Positions 34,646 through 43,386 of a DNA stretch of 64,000 bases are shown here, piece after piece (position 1 is the stretch's first letter; every line of letters begins with the position of its first letter). Origin of the DNA: Vineibacter terrae. Its GTDB lineage: Bacteria; Pseudomonadota; Alphaproteobacteria; Reyranellales; Reyranellaceae. The notes beneath the pieces were generated by a model. It searched no databases and was not told the DNA's origin. It saw nothing but the letters and a program-made list of their open reading frames with translations. The translations under genes and the position numbers were made by a program. The stretch spans positions 1 through 64,000 of the forward strand of contig NZ_VDUZ01000047.1 in the NCBI RefSeq assembly GCF_008039615.1, written 5' to 3'.

Positions 34646-36139
34646 ATGACTTCCATACTCGAGCACGAAGGCCAATTCCGCATCGCTGTCGATGAGCAGC
34701 CCCCGAGGCCGGAATCGACTCGGTTTAAGCTCGGGCCGATAGTCGTGGATGTATTCCGCGGGGCCAAGGCTGTCGAGGCCTGCGACAAGTCTGGCCGGCC
34801 GGTCGGATTGTTCATCGGAACGCTGATCGATACAGATCGGCAGCGGGTCATCGACGATCGAGTGGTGTTTGACGCCGACCTATCTGATGTCAGAGACATT
34901 GACCGGTTTCTTGAACTGCAGATCTACAGGTTTGCCGGCAGGTTTCTGTTCATCCTTGATATGCTAGGCCAGCGGCGCATCTATCTCGATGCAAACGGCA
35001 GCAAATCACTTGTGTACGATGCAGCCGAGCGAGCTGCAGCGGCGACGACGTCCCTTTTGCTCTCTCCAGAAGATTATCGGGAAAGATTCCAGGCGGACCT
35101 CTACCATGCGTGCGGCGTGGACAGAGACGGCTGGTTTACGGCCGGACTGACGGCTCACCGCGGCGTTCGACGGCTTTTGTGCAACCATTATCTGGATCTC
35201 GATAGCTGGAAAGCCGTACGGCACTGGCCAACCGGACAATTTGAGGAATCCGCCAATCCCGAGGAGGAAATTGCGACGATCACCGAGCAGGTCAAGCGCA
35301 CGATACGAGCGCTGACGAACAGCGGAAGTGTTTCTGTTGCCCTGACAGCCGGGAATGAGACTCGCCTGCTTCTCGCATGTTGCCGCGATTTGTTGCCAAA
35401 AGTCACGTTCGTAACCGTGGCAGCTCCCGGTGCAGCTCTCGAGGTGGTCAGAGCCAGAGAGTTGGCATCGCAATTCGGGTTAAATCACCACGTATTGCCT
35501 TACGTAAGGGCGAACCCATCGCAGGCCGAGCTTTGGGAGCGACGCACGAGCCATTGCGTTACGGGCACCAATAAAACAATGCACCCGAGTGTGGCACCCC
35601 TGGATGGAAAGGTCTTTCTGGGAGGGCTTGGTGGAGAGATCGGGAGGGGTTTTCTTTGGTTGGGGTCGGAACGCTCCGATGCCATTGCCGCGGTAGACAT
35701 TATCGATCGGCTTAAATTGCCGAGACATCTGGATGTGCTGGCTGCGGTGAAGGATTGGTTTGATCCGCTCGCCCACCATGACGCTCTGGGCAAGCTGGAT
35801 TTAGCCTATTTGGAGTTGCGAATGAGCTGCTGGGGGTTCGCGGATTCGTACGTTCTACCAAAGCAACTGGAAATTCATCCTCTTGTGTCTCGTCGAATAT
35901 ATTCCGCAATGCTTTCGCTGCCGGCCGAGATGCGGAGAAATAACGGAATGACCACGGCGTGCATCAAGCGGGAATGGCCTGAACTGCTCTCCCTTCCGAT
36001 CAACAGGTATGGTGATCTACGAGACAAGCTGTCTCCCATTGGCAGAGCTGTCGCTAATCCACGCAGCGCAATGCGAAAGATGCGTCAGCTGGGCTTGGTG
36101 GCTTTAAGCCGGGGACTGGCTCGCCTACCGAAATTTTGA
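34646..36139 (+). CDS. asparagine synthase-related ATP-pyrophosphatase-like protein
   Basis: This 497-residue protein resembles AsnB only in part. The PP-loop region reads VSVALTAGNETRLLLACC near residue 230, where the canonical loop is SGGxDS. The segment VFLGGLGGEIGRGFLWLG is typical of this synthase domain. The N-terminal 180 residues resemble a glutaminase-like domain but do not start with Met-Cys, so no ammonia-releasing nucleophile is present. Homologues in polysaccharide clusters, such as WbpS-type amidotransferases, amidate uronic acids. Here the neighbouring ManNAcA pathway would offer such a substrate, but that is inference. ATG 34646 follows a GAGAG sequence; a GTG at 34634 is an alternative. 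Confidence 0.75.
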   Translation: MTSILEHEGQFRIAVDEQPPRPESTRFKLGPIVVDVFRGAKAVEACDKSGRPVGLFIGTLIDTDRQRVIDDRVVFDADLSDVRDIDRFLELQIYRFAGRFLFILDMLGQRRIYLDANGSKSLVYDAAERAAAATTSLLLSPEDYRERFQADLYHACGVDRDGWFTAGLTAHRGVRRLLCNHYLDLDSWKAVRHWPTGQFEESANPEEEIATITEQVKRTIRALTNSGSVSVALTAGNETRLLLACCRDLLPKVTFVTVAAPGAALEVVRARELASQFGLNHHVLPYVRANPSQAELWERRTSHCVTGTNKTMHPSVAPLDGKVFLGGLGGEIGRGFLWLGSERSDAIAAVDIIDRLKLPRHLDVLAAVKDWFDPLAHHDALGKLDLAYLELRMSCWGFADSYVLPKQLEIHPLVSRRIYSAMLSLPAEMRRNNGMTTACIKREWPELLSLPINRYGDLRDKLSPIGRAVANPRSAMRKMRQLGLVALSRGLARLPKF

Positions 36140-36172
36140 TTCGGAAGACCTGCAGGGAACGAGTCTGCCCGA

Positions 36173-37690
36173 CTACGCCACCGACCGCCGCTCCACCGGC
36201 CTCGCGCTGCCCCCGGCTTTCCGCGCGACGGTAATGATGTCCGTGGCCATGGACATGCCGACGCGGCTGCTCGGGACGTGACGCAGGATGCCGGCGCGCC
36301 GGTGGGCTATTCCCACGGTGTGCGCCGTCACGAAGCCCGCCCCCTCGCACCACCTTCGAACCTTGCCGGCGGACACAGGATGCGCACCCGTGCGCTCGTA
36401 GCCGCCCTGTCGCCCGAGCCTTCCACGGCGAAGGCAATTCCAGATCTCCGGGATGCTGCGCATGTTGGGGCTTTGGATGATGACCGTCGCGCCGGCGGAC
36501 AGGACATCGCCAAACAGCGACAGAACCCCGACCGGCTCTGGCACGAGGTGCAGCACGTTCAGGTACAGCACGCAGTCGAACTGTCGTCCTTCCAGACACG
36601 CACGCGTGGAGCAAAAGTCACCGTGGATCATCTCCACGCCGCTGTCCGCGGCCATGGCCGAGACGACCGGGTCGAGCGGGATCGCGGTAACCTGCAGGCC
36701 TTTTCCGGCCAGCGCCATCTCGGTCGCGCCCCAGCCGCAGCCGATCGAAAGGATCGTGCGTGCCGAATCCGGAATGAGCACCATGACCTCGCTGCTCGGC
36801 GGCTCGTAATGGTCCTTCGAAAATGCCGCACGCCGCAGCCGGGTTCGCAGCCGGGTTTCGGTCTCGAAGAGCTGGGCTGCGCGGTCTTCGCTGCCGGCCA
36901 TTTGCCTCAGGGCCGCAATCTGGCGCCGCATCTCCGGCTCATCCACGCCCATGCGTCCGGCGTACTTGTTGGAGAGGTGGTGGACCGTGAAGTCCCCCAA
37001 ACGAGAGATCGGGATCAGCTTGGTGAAGCCGCATTGGGTGTAAGGGTCTGTCGCCGCGGTGCAGAGAAGGTCGTACCTCTCCGCGTGCGGTTCGACCAGG
37101 AAGCCGCCCGAGCTGATCGCTTTCGCAAGCTGCTCCCGCGTGAGCACATAGCAGGCCGCATGTTCGTTGGTGAACCTGGCGAGGAGATGTTCTCCACGGG
37201 ACATGAGCGACTGTGGCTCCCAATGGAAGTGCCAGTGGACGTCGGGAAAGCTCACGCGTCCGTCCGGCCGCTTCTCGATCCGAAGAAAGCCCGCCAGTTC
37301 GTCATCGTCGAGGTCCGCGGTCACGTCGAGAAAAGCACGCAGATGCGCTTCGGTGATCAGGATGTCGTCTTCCGAGTAGACGAAGAGATCGTATTTGTCG
37401 GCGCGCTCGGCAAAGAGTGTCTTGTGGGCGAACGGCAGCGACCAAGGGTTCTTGCTCGGCAGCCCGACCCGCATCTCGACGCCCGGTCCGAGGTCCTTGT
37501 CGATGTTGGACAGGACGACGATGTCGACGTCGAATGGCATCGTGCGATATTCGTCGAGGAGCTGCGCGAGATAGCGGTCGTTGCCGCGGCCGTAGCTGGC
37601 AATCGCGACCAATACCCGCGTGCGTGCGTCCTGACGGTGATCCCGGTCAGGCCCGGCGTATGTCCGGTTGAGCGCCACCTGGTTCGTCAA
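36173..37690 (-). CDS. two-domain glycosyltransferase-like / SAM methyltransferase fusion
   Basis: This 505-residue protein joins two units. The first 270 residues (VLVAIASYGRGNDRYLAQLL, DLFVYSEDDILITEAHLRAF) look like a GT-A-fold sugar transferase with an EDD acidic motif. Residues about 300-500 are a class I methyltransferase with motif I TILSIGCGWGATEMALAGKG and the later FDCVLYLNVLHLVPEP. The TTG start at 37690 overlaps the stop of the preceding GT4 gene (TTGA) and follows a GGGGGA ribosome site. Frames farther upstream are shadows. A single chain may add and then cap or methylate a sugar. A 65-residue copy of its middle lies at 33138-33335. Confidence 0.85.
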   Translation of the reverse strand: MTNQVALNRTYAGPDRDHRQDARTRVLVAIASYGRGNDRYLAQLLDEYRTMPFDVDIVVLSNIDKDLGPGVEMRVGLPSKNPWSLPFAHKTLFAERADKYDLFVYSEDDILITEAHLRAFLDVTADLDDDELAGFLRIEKRPDGRVSFPDVHWHFHWEPQSLMSRGEHLLARFTNEHAACYVLTREQLAKAISSGGFLVEPHAERYDLLCTAATDPYTQCGFTKLIPISRLGDFTVHHLSNKYAGRMGVDEPEMRRQIAALRQMAGSEDRAAQLFETETRLRTRLRRAAFSKDHYEPPSSEVMVLIPDSARTILSIGCGWGATEMALAGKGLQVTAIPLDPVVSAMAADSGVEMIHGDFCSTRACLEGRQFDCVLYLNVLHLVPEPVGVLSLFGDVLSAGATVIIQSPNMRSIPEIWNCLRRGRLGRQGGYERTGAHPVSAGKVRRWCEGAGFVTAHTVGIAHRRAGILRHVPSSRVGMSMATDIITVARKAGGSARPVERRSVA

Positions 37691-38997
37691 TTGCTGATCC
37701 CCCGCTCCGCCCGGCGCCGGGCGGCCGAGCCTTCGCGCCGGGGCATCATGCCCACGGCGAGCACCTTTGCGACGACGGCAAGCCCGTTGCTGTCGTCGGT
37801 CACACCCGTCCCACGCCAGCGCCGGTATTTGCTCCGCAGCTTCATGGCCACGAGGCCGGCGCCAGACCGGGCAGCGTCCGCCATCGTCGCGACCGGCGCG
37901 ACCCGCTGCTCGATCGCGGCGAGGTATTCCGCCTCCTGCAGCCGGGCGGCCTGCCGCAGGCTGAACCGGTCGAGCACCAGCTGCCGCGCGAAGCATCCCA
38001 GGGCCTGCCGCAGCTCCGGCGCTTCGAGCAGGCGCATAAGCGCGGCGCGGAGCCCGTCTGCGCCATGTCCGAGGGAGCCGGCCCCGAGACCGTACCAGCC
38101 CTGCCTCAGGAACGTCGGCGCGGTCTCCGGCGTAAGCAGTTCGCTGAAGCCGCGTTCGCCCACCACGATCAGCGGCTTCGCGAAGGCCATGCCGCGCAAC
38201 GCCGAGCCGCCCTGCCCGATCGTGATGTCGGCCCCGGCATAGGCCGGCCGCGGATCGTCGAGCGCGCCCGCGAGCACGACGACCTGACGTCCGACTGTCG
38301 CATTGGTCTGCGCTGCGCGCTCGGCGACGGCGTTTCGCGCCGGCCCGTCGCCCACGATGACGAGCCGCAGCTTGTAGCCGGCACGCGCGAGCTCGCCTGC
38401 CGCGTCACAGGCCGTCAGCAAGCCTTCCAGCTTCAAGTCCGGCACCAGCCGGCAGACCATCATGGCCACGACTTCACCGGCGCCGATCCCGTGCCGGGCG
38501 CGGAATTCCCCGCCCCCGATCGAGGGATGGTCCGCCTCCGTGTCGACGGGCGGCTCCAGCAGCGTGACCCGGCGGTGACCGGCCGCGAGCGCCGCCTCGC
38601 GAATCCGCTCGGTCCCGACGATCAGCGGCACGGTGCGGGGAACGAACGGCGCCACCGACATCGACATGATGGTCCCGACCACCGCGATGCCGCGCCGGGA
38701 CCTGAGGCCGTAGAAGGCTTCGAGGATGGGCGGCCACTCGTAGCCGTGCACTACCTCGACGCCCCGGTCCCGGACCAGTCGCGCCAGCGTTCCCATGACG
38801 CCGGGCGACGGCCTGCGGCGGTGAGCGGAGATCTCGATATGCTCCAGGCCCATGGCCCGCACCCGTTCCACGAGCGGCCCCGGTTCCGACAGGACAATCA
38901 CCTCGTGCCCGCGATCGCGGACCGCCGCGGCCAGCTGGATGGCGTTGAGCTGCGAGCCGCCGAGCTCCATGGTGTGCGGATAGACGAGGATTCTCAT
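37687..38997 (-). CDS. GT4-family glycosyltransferase
   Basis: This 436-residue GT-B enzyme has N-terminal MRILVYPHTMELGGSQLNAI, mid-protein VVAMMVCRLVPDLKLEGLLT and RLVIVGDGPARN. A C-terminal donor site follows (AYAGADITIGQGGSALRGMA, then the FAKPLIVVGERGFSELL region). It transfers a sugar from a nucleotide donor to the growing oligosaccharide at the inner membrane. ATG 38997 gives the canonical start; the frame stays open to a TTG at 39030. No strong ribosome site is visible for either. It is coupled to the fusion gene downstream by a four-base overlap. Confidence 0.9.
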   Translation of the reverse strand: MRILVYPHTMELGGSQLNAIQLAAAVRDRGHEVIVLSEPGPLVERVRAMGLEHIEISAHRRRPSPGVMGTLARLVRDRGVEVVHGYEWPPILEAFYGLRSRRGIAVVGTIMSMSVAPFVPRTVPLIVGTERIREAALAAGHRRVTLLEPPVDTEADHPSIGGGEFRARHGIGAGEVVAMMVCRLVPDLKLEGLLTACDAAGELARAGYKLRLVIVGDGPARNAVAERAAQTNATVGRQVVVLAGALDDPRPAYAGADITIGQGGSALRGMAFAKPLIVVGERGFSELLTPETAPTFLRQGWYGLGAGSLGHGADGLRAALMRLLEAPELRQALGCFARQLVLDRFSLRQAARLQEAEYLAAIEQRVAPVATMADAARSGAGLVAMKLRSKYRRWRGTGVTDDSNGLAVVAKVLAVGMMPRREGSAARRRAERGISN

Positions 38998-39037
38998 GCG
39001 AAGGATCGGGTGCGTGGCAATCGGGTTCAAGAATTTT

Positions 39038-39106
39038 CTATTTGAGGCTTTCTCTCAGGAAGTGGGCATGGCGATAACAGGGTACGATGACGTCGACCGA
39101 GCTCAT
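39038..39106 (-). pseudogene. N-terminal fragment of a GT2 glycosyltransferase
   Basis: ATG 39106, with GGAAG upstream, opens a 22-codon frame beginning MSSVDVIVPCYRHAHFLRES. This is the unmistakable first strand and helix of a GT2 glycosyltransferase. It stops at a TAG directly after the junction with AT-rich sequence. The rest of the gene has been deleted, leaving a ribosome-binding site and a start codon between the flippase and the GT4 gene. Confidence 0.75.
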
Positions 39107-39153
39107 CTTATCTTCCCTTCTTCGATCCTTCGCGAAAGCTCGCAACAGCATCC

Positions 39154-40659
39154 CTATGCAGGATACCAATGCGAAATTCGCAGCCGCTCCAGAATTCTTT
39201 GCACCTTCGGCGGCAATCGATCCTCGGCCAGCGATGTCAGGAGGCGATGCAGCGAATACATTCCACTTGAAACCGTAATGCCGATCCCGGTCACTTCGGC
39301 CCAGGGTGACGGAAGAAAATGACACCCCGCGAATACGAGACCGACGCAAAGAACGAAAAACAGTCCGATGCGCGTGCTCTCCCGGGACCATGAGAATCCG
39401 GTCAGCCGCAGGACAATCGGATAGATGATGAGTCCGTGGAAAAGGTAGGAGCCGAAGAATGCCATCCCCGCGCCATTCAGCCCGAACCAGCCGACGAACA
39501 GCCACGTGAGCACGACGTTCACTGCGGCCCAGGCGAAGTCCACGGCGAGGAAAAGCCGGCGGCGACCCTTGGCGACGACGATGAACCCCATGGGCCAGGT
39601 GATCACGCGCATTGCCACGCCGAGGCAGATCCAGCGCAGCGTCTCGATCGCGCCGACGAACTCGGACGTGTAGAACAGGGCAATGACGAGCGGCGCACAC
39701 ACGATCGTCGCGCAAACGCCCGGCGCCGCGAGCAGCATGCCGATCTGGCTTTGCTCGTCTGTCAGCCGATTGCATTGTGAATTGTCTTCGGCGACACTGA
39801 CCAGCCGCGGATAGAAATCGGCACCCATGGCCTGCACGACGAAATTGACGTAGAGACCACCCAGTGTCCAGGCGGCCGCATACAGACCGGCCGCCTCCAG
39901 CCCGACCTGCCGCGCCAGCATCATTCGAACGGCATAGCCGGCACCGATCATCAGGAAGCCGCTCGCCATGAACGCGAGACCGAACTTCAGGAGCTCGGCC
40001 GCCTCCCCTCGAGCCTCCGAGAACGTCATTGACGGCGGATCGACCAGGATCTTGCGGCTGTACCACCACGATACGAGAAGCGACATCGCAGCCACGCAGA
40101 CCAGGAAGGGCGCGACGCCCTGTTCCCGCAGGTGCCAGGCGATGGGAATGCCGACGAGCGCGCCGAGCAGCGCGCCGAGCACGCCCATCCGGGCGAGATC
40201 CCCGATACGCCGGGTGCCCTGGATCAGCGCGCCCTGCCCCCCGGCGAGGAGCTGAAAGAGGACTGCGAGAGACAGCAGGGCGATCGCCCAGGCGTGGTCG
40301 TCGTTTCCGAACGTCATGAGCGAGGCCTGGCGGCTGAACAACGCCAGGAAAGCCGCCCCCAGCAGCCCGAGCACGATCACTGTGCGGCGCAGGACGGCCG
40401 CTGTGCGAGCGACGCGGCGTTCGTCGCCGGTGCCCGCGGCCTCGGCAATCTGGCGCACGCCGCTGCTGTTGATCCCCATGCCGGCAACGGACACGACGAG
40501 CTCCACGATGGAGCTGTAGAGCCCCAGCAAGCCAAATCCGGCGGACCCGAGCAGGATCGCCATGATCTTGGTGCGCACGATGCCGATCAGAATGACGACG
40601 ACCGAAGAGCCGCCGATCAGGGCCGACGATTTGAGGATCTGCGAGTACGATCTCTGCAT
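39154..40659 (-). CDS. wzx: Wzx-type oligosaccharide flippase (MOP superfamily)
   Basis: This 501-residue protein has about 12-14 hydrophobic helices. Its N-terminus is typical of O-antigen/ECA translocases (ILKSSALIGGSSVVVILIGI, RTKIMAILLGSAGFGLLGLY). It should flip undecaprenyl-linked repeat units to the periplasmic face for the Wzy-like protein at 28.1-29.4 kb. It is read in the wec operon between two broken genes: the Gfo/Idh fragment upstream, four bases away, and the GT2 fragment downstream. Confidence 0.9.
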   Translation of the reverse strand: MQRSYSQILKSSALIGGSSVVVILIGIVRTKIMAILLGSAGFGLLGLYSSIVELVVSVAGMGINSSGVRQIAEAAGTGDERRVARTAAVLRRTVIVLGLLGAAFLALFSRQASLMTFGNDDHAWAIALLSLAVLFQLLAGGQGALIQGTRRIGDLARMGVLGALLGALVGIPIAWHLREQGVAPFLVCVAAMSLLVSWWYSRKILVDPPSMTFSEARGEAAELLKFGLAFMASGFLMIGAGYAVRMMLARQVGLEAAGLYAAAWTLGGLYVNFVVQAMGADFYPRLVSVAEDNSQCNRLTDEQSQIGMLLAAPGVCATIVCAPLVIALFYTSEFVGAIETLRWICLGVAMRVITWPMGFIVVAKGRRRLFLAVDFAWAAVNVVLTWLFVGWFGLNGAGMAFFGSYLFHGLIIYPIVLRLTGFSWSRESTRIGLFFVLCVGLVFAGCHFLPSPWAEVTGIGITVSSGMYSLHRLLTSLAEDRLPPKVQRILERLRISHWYPA

Positions 40660-40662
40660 CGA

Positions 40663-40818
40663 CTACTCGCCTTGTCTCTCGCGTATCGCAAGGTTGGCGG
40701 TGCCGAGGTTGGCGACGCCGATGACGCAGGCGGACTTGTGGGTCGCGAAATTGCGAACGCGGTTCGGCCCCCAGCAGCCGCGGCCGATAACGCCGATGCC
40801 GACCGGTGCGTTGCTCAT
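40663..40818 (-). pseudogene. N-terminal fragment of a Gfo/Idh/MocA oxidoreductase
   Basis: A 51-codon frame reads MSNAPVGIGVIGRGCWGPNR and then VRNFATHKSACVIGVANL. This is the Rossmann start of a WbpB-like Gfo/Idh/MocA dehydrogenase. The canonical second glycine region is altered (GRGCWGPN against GYGYWGPN in the intact gene at 49179). It ends after the second strand and runs into the flippase start. The rest of the enzyme is gone, so it is a remnant of a second wbpB-like gene. Confidence 0.75.
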
Positions 40819-40866
40819 GTGATGCTCACAACTCTCGCGCTGTCAAAAAATCCGCAACCACTTCCC

Positions 40867-40990
40867 GGGATCATGCTTTTTGCTCGAGCATGATCTGATC
40901 CGAAAGTCCGTCCCCACTTTTCCGGATCATGCTCTTTGCTGGAGCATGATCCTTCCGGAGAGCCGGTGCCCGATTTTCCGGGATCATGCT
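40867..40990. repeat. GATCATGCTC palindromic repeats inside the 3' end of wecC
   Basis: Two imperfect hairpins lie here: GATCATGCT with AGCATGATC (40869-40877 and 40887-40895), and GGATCATGCTC with GAGCATGATCC (40924-40934 and 40942-40952). A third half-copy starts near 40980. Repeats of this kind are dispersed in Hyphomicrobiales genomes. They encode the extra last 38 residues of the WecC protein. Confidence 0.85.
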
Positions 40991-42238
40991 GGGCATGTCC
41001 TGCCAGATCCCGCGCGTGTCGATCACGTCCAGATGGCGGCGGCCGGCGAGCGGGATCATCTTGAACTCGTCGTGATCGACCAGGACGATCGCGACCTGGC
41101 ACGCCATCAGCGCCTCGTCGATGGGCAGCATCTCGGCGCCCAGATTGCTCAAGGCTCTCGGGAGCTCGCGGATGTTCGGCTCGACCACCTTGATGCGCGA
41201 TCCGAACCGTTCGGCGAGGTGCATCGCGATCTCGACGGCCGGGCTTTCGCGCAGATCGTCGACGTTCGCCTTGAAGGCGAGGCCACAGCAGGCGACGCTC
41301 GCACCCGGGCGCTGGTTGATCAGGGCGATGGCCCGCTCGGCGATCACCTTGGTCTTGTTGTTGTTGACGTCGCGGCTGGTCCGCATCACGCGGGCGAGAT
41401 CGGGCACCGCATCGATGATGAACCAGGGATCGACGGCGATGCAGTGGCCGCCGACACCTGGCCCCGGCTTCAGGATGTTCACCCGGGGATGCCGGTTGGC
41501 GATGTCGATCACCTCCCACGGGCTGATGCCGTAGTGATCGCAGATCAGCGACAGCTCGTTGGCGAAGGCGATGTTGGTGTCGCGGTAGGCATTCTCGGTG
41601 AGCTTGACCAGCTCGGCCGTCCGCGAGGTGGTCGCCACGCAGGTGCCGCGGACGAACGTCTTGTAGAACGCCTGTGCGCGCCGCGTGCACTCGGCGGTGA
41701 TTCCGCCGATGCAGCGGTCGTTGCTCACCAGCTCGGTCAGGATGCGGCCGGGCAGCACCCGCTCCGGGCAGTAGGCGACGAAAATGCCGGGCTTGCCATT
41801 GCTGGCGCCGACCCTCAGATCGGGGCGCTGCGCGAGAATCCGCTCCGCGATCATTTCGGTGGTGCCGACCGGGCTGGTCGACTCGAGGATGACCAGGTTT
41901 CCGGGAACGAGCAGGCCGGCGATGCTGTCCACCGCGGCCATGACGCAACCGAGGTCCGGCCGGTTCTCGTCGTCGATCGGGGTCGGCACTGCGATCATGA
42001 AGATGTCGGCCGGTTCCGGCTCGTTGGTCGCGGTCAGGAAGCCGTTGGAGACGACCTTCTGCACAAGGCCGTCGAGATCGGGCTCCGAGATGTGGATCGC
42101 GCCCGAGGCGACGGTGCGGGCGACGCGCCGGTTGGTGTCGACACCGACGACCCTGATGCCACGGCTGGCGATCACGGCGGCGGTGGGAAGGCCGATATAG
42201 CCAAGGCCGATGACGGCAACCTTGCTGATCTCATGCAT
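40871..42238 (-). CDS. wecC: UDP-N-acetyl-D-mannosamine dehydrogenase
   Basis: This 455-residue cytoplasmic enzyme oxidises UDP-ManNAc to UDP-ManNAcA with two NAD+. It has the NAD-binding VAVIGLGYIGLPTAAVIA. The catalytic cysteine segment is GPGVGGHCIAVDPWF and the central lysine/asparagine helix is ELVKLTENAYRDTNIAFANE. The C-terminal UDP-binding domain contains GLAFKANVDDLRESPA. The family normally ends soon after IDTRG; here an additional 38 residues are encoded by palindromic repeats. ATG 42238 overlaps the end of wecB by eight bases. A UDP-GlcNAc dehydrogenase (WbpA-like) specificity cannot be excluded. Confidence 0.92.
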   Translation of the reverse strand: MHEISKVAVIGLGYIGLPTAAVIASRGIRVVGVDTNRRVARTVASGAIHISEPDLDGLVQKVVSNGFLTATNEPEPADIFMIAVPTPIDDENRPDLGCVMAAVDSIAGLLVPGNLVILESTSPVGTTEMIAERILAQRPDLRVGASNGKPGIFVAYCPERVLPGRILTELVSNDRCIGGITAECTRRAQAFYKTFVRGTCVATTSRTAELVKLTENAYRDTNIAFANELSLICDHYGISPWEVIDIANRHPRVNILKPGPGVGGHCIAVDPWFIIDAVPDLARVMRTSRDVNNNKTKVIAERAIALINQRPGASVACCGLAFKANVDDLRESPAVEIAMHLAERFGSRIKVVEPNIRELPRALSNLGAEMLPIDEALMACQVAIVLVDHDEFKMIPLAGRRHLDVIDTRGIWQDMPSMIPENRAPALRKDHAPAKSMIRKSGDGLSDQIMLEQKA

Positions 42239-43349
42239 CGAGAAGCACCTTCACAATTCGTTCGCGGGCATGGCCGTCGCCGAAGGGGTTGTGGGCCCTC
42301 GACATCGCCGAATAATGATCGTCGTCGTCGAGGAGACGGAAGGTCTCCGCGACGATCCTGTCGCGGTCGGCGCCGACCAGGCGCGCCGTTCCCGCCTCGA
42401 CACCCTCGGGGCGCTCGGTGGTCTCGCGCATCACCAGGACCGGCTTGCCGAACGTCGGCGCCTCCTCCTGGACGCCGCCGGAATCGGTCAGCACGACATA
42501 GGCCAGCGACAGCAGGCCGACGAAATCGGTGTAGTCCTGCGGGGTGATCAGCTCGACGCGCGGGTGGCCCGACAGGCGCTCGGAGAGAACGTCGGCGACA
42601 TTGGGATTGGGGTGCAACGGAAGCACGATGGCGACGTCCTGGCGCTTGACGATGGTCTGCAGCGCGTCGGCGATGCCGAGAATGCCGGCACCGAAGTTCT
42701 CGCGGCGATGGCAGGTCACGAGGACGATGCGCCGATTGCCGTGGGCGGCGCGGATGCTGTCCCAGCGCGACGCGAGCCGGGGGTCCGAATCGACGATGGA
42801 CCGGGCGGCGAGCAGAGCGTCGACCACGGTATTGCCGGTGACGTGGATGCGCTCCTCGGGCACGTTCTCGCGGCGCAGCGCCTCGGCGGCCCGGGCGGTC
42901 GGTGCGAAATGCTGGTCGGCAATGGTGCCGATGATCTTGCGGTTCACTTCCTCCGGCCACGGCGCGTAGATGTCGCCGCTGCGCAGGCCGGCCTCGACGT
43001 GGGACACCGGGATGCGGCGGTAGTAGGCAGCCAGCGCGCCGGTCATGGCGGTGGTGGTGTCGCCCTGGACGATCACCCGGCTGGGGCGGACCTGGTCGAG
43101 GACCTCGCCGACGTTCTGGAGCAGACGGGCGGTGAGCTGGTCCAGCGTCTGGTTGGCCCGCATGACGTCGAGGTCGATGTCGGGAACGATGTTGGTCAGA
43201 CGGAGCACCTGGTCCAACATGTGGCGGTGCTGGGCGGTGGCGCACACCGTCACCGCCGCCGAGGTCTGGGCCTTCAGCTGGTTGATCACCGGAAACAGCT
43301 TTATGGCTTCGGGGCGCGTGCCTACCATCACGAGGAAATTCTTCTGCAC
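42231..43349 (-). CDS. wecB: UDP-N-acetylglucosamine 2-epimerase (non-hydrolysing)
   Basis: This 372-residue enzyme converts UDP-GlcNAc to UDP-ManNAc. It has VMVGTRPEAIKLFPVI at the N-terminus, then VQGDTTTAM, HVEAGLRSGDIYAPWPEEVN, VTCHRRENFG and LTDSGGVQEEAP, all signature segments. The GTG at 43349, with AAGGGG six bases upstream, is the start; the longer open frame to 43592 is a cysteine-rich shadow. WbpI-like enzymes acting on UDP-GlcNAc3NAcA share this fold, and the WbpB, WbpE and WbpD homologues at 48.7-51.3 kb make that alternative real. Confidence 0.94.
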   Translation of the reverse strand: MQKNFLVMVGTRPEAIKLFPVINQLKAQTSAAVTVCATAQHRHMLDQVLRLTNIVPDIDLDVMRANQTLDQLTARLLQNVGEVLDQVRPSRVIVQGDTTTAMTGALAAYYRRIPVSHVEAGLRSGDIYAPWPEEVNRKIIGTIADQHFAPTARAAEALRRENVPEERIHVTGNTVVDALLAARSIVDSDPRLASRWDSIRAAHGNRRIVLVTCHRRENFGAGILGIADALQTIVKRQDVAIVLPLHPNPNVADVLSERLSGHPRVELITPQDYTDFVGLLSLAYVVLTDSGGVQEEAPTFGKPVLVMRETTERPEGVEAGTARLVGADRDRIVAETFRLLDDDDHYSAMSRAHNPFGDGHARERIVKVLLDA

Positions 43350-43386
43350 GGTCAGCCCCTTGTCCCGGTGGAGTCGATGCTGGAAT

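Noticed and set aside
40863-41948. Arginine-rich frame overlapping wecC
   Set aside because: It is out of frame with a well-conserved dehydrogenase and has no independent support.
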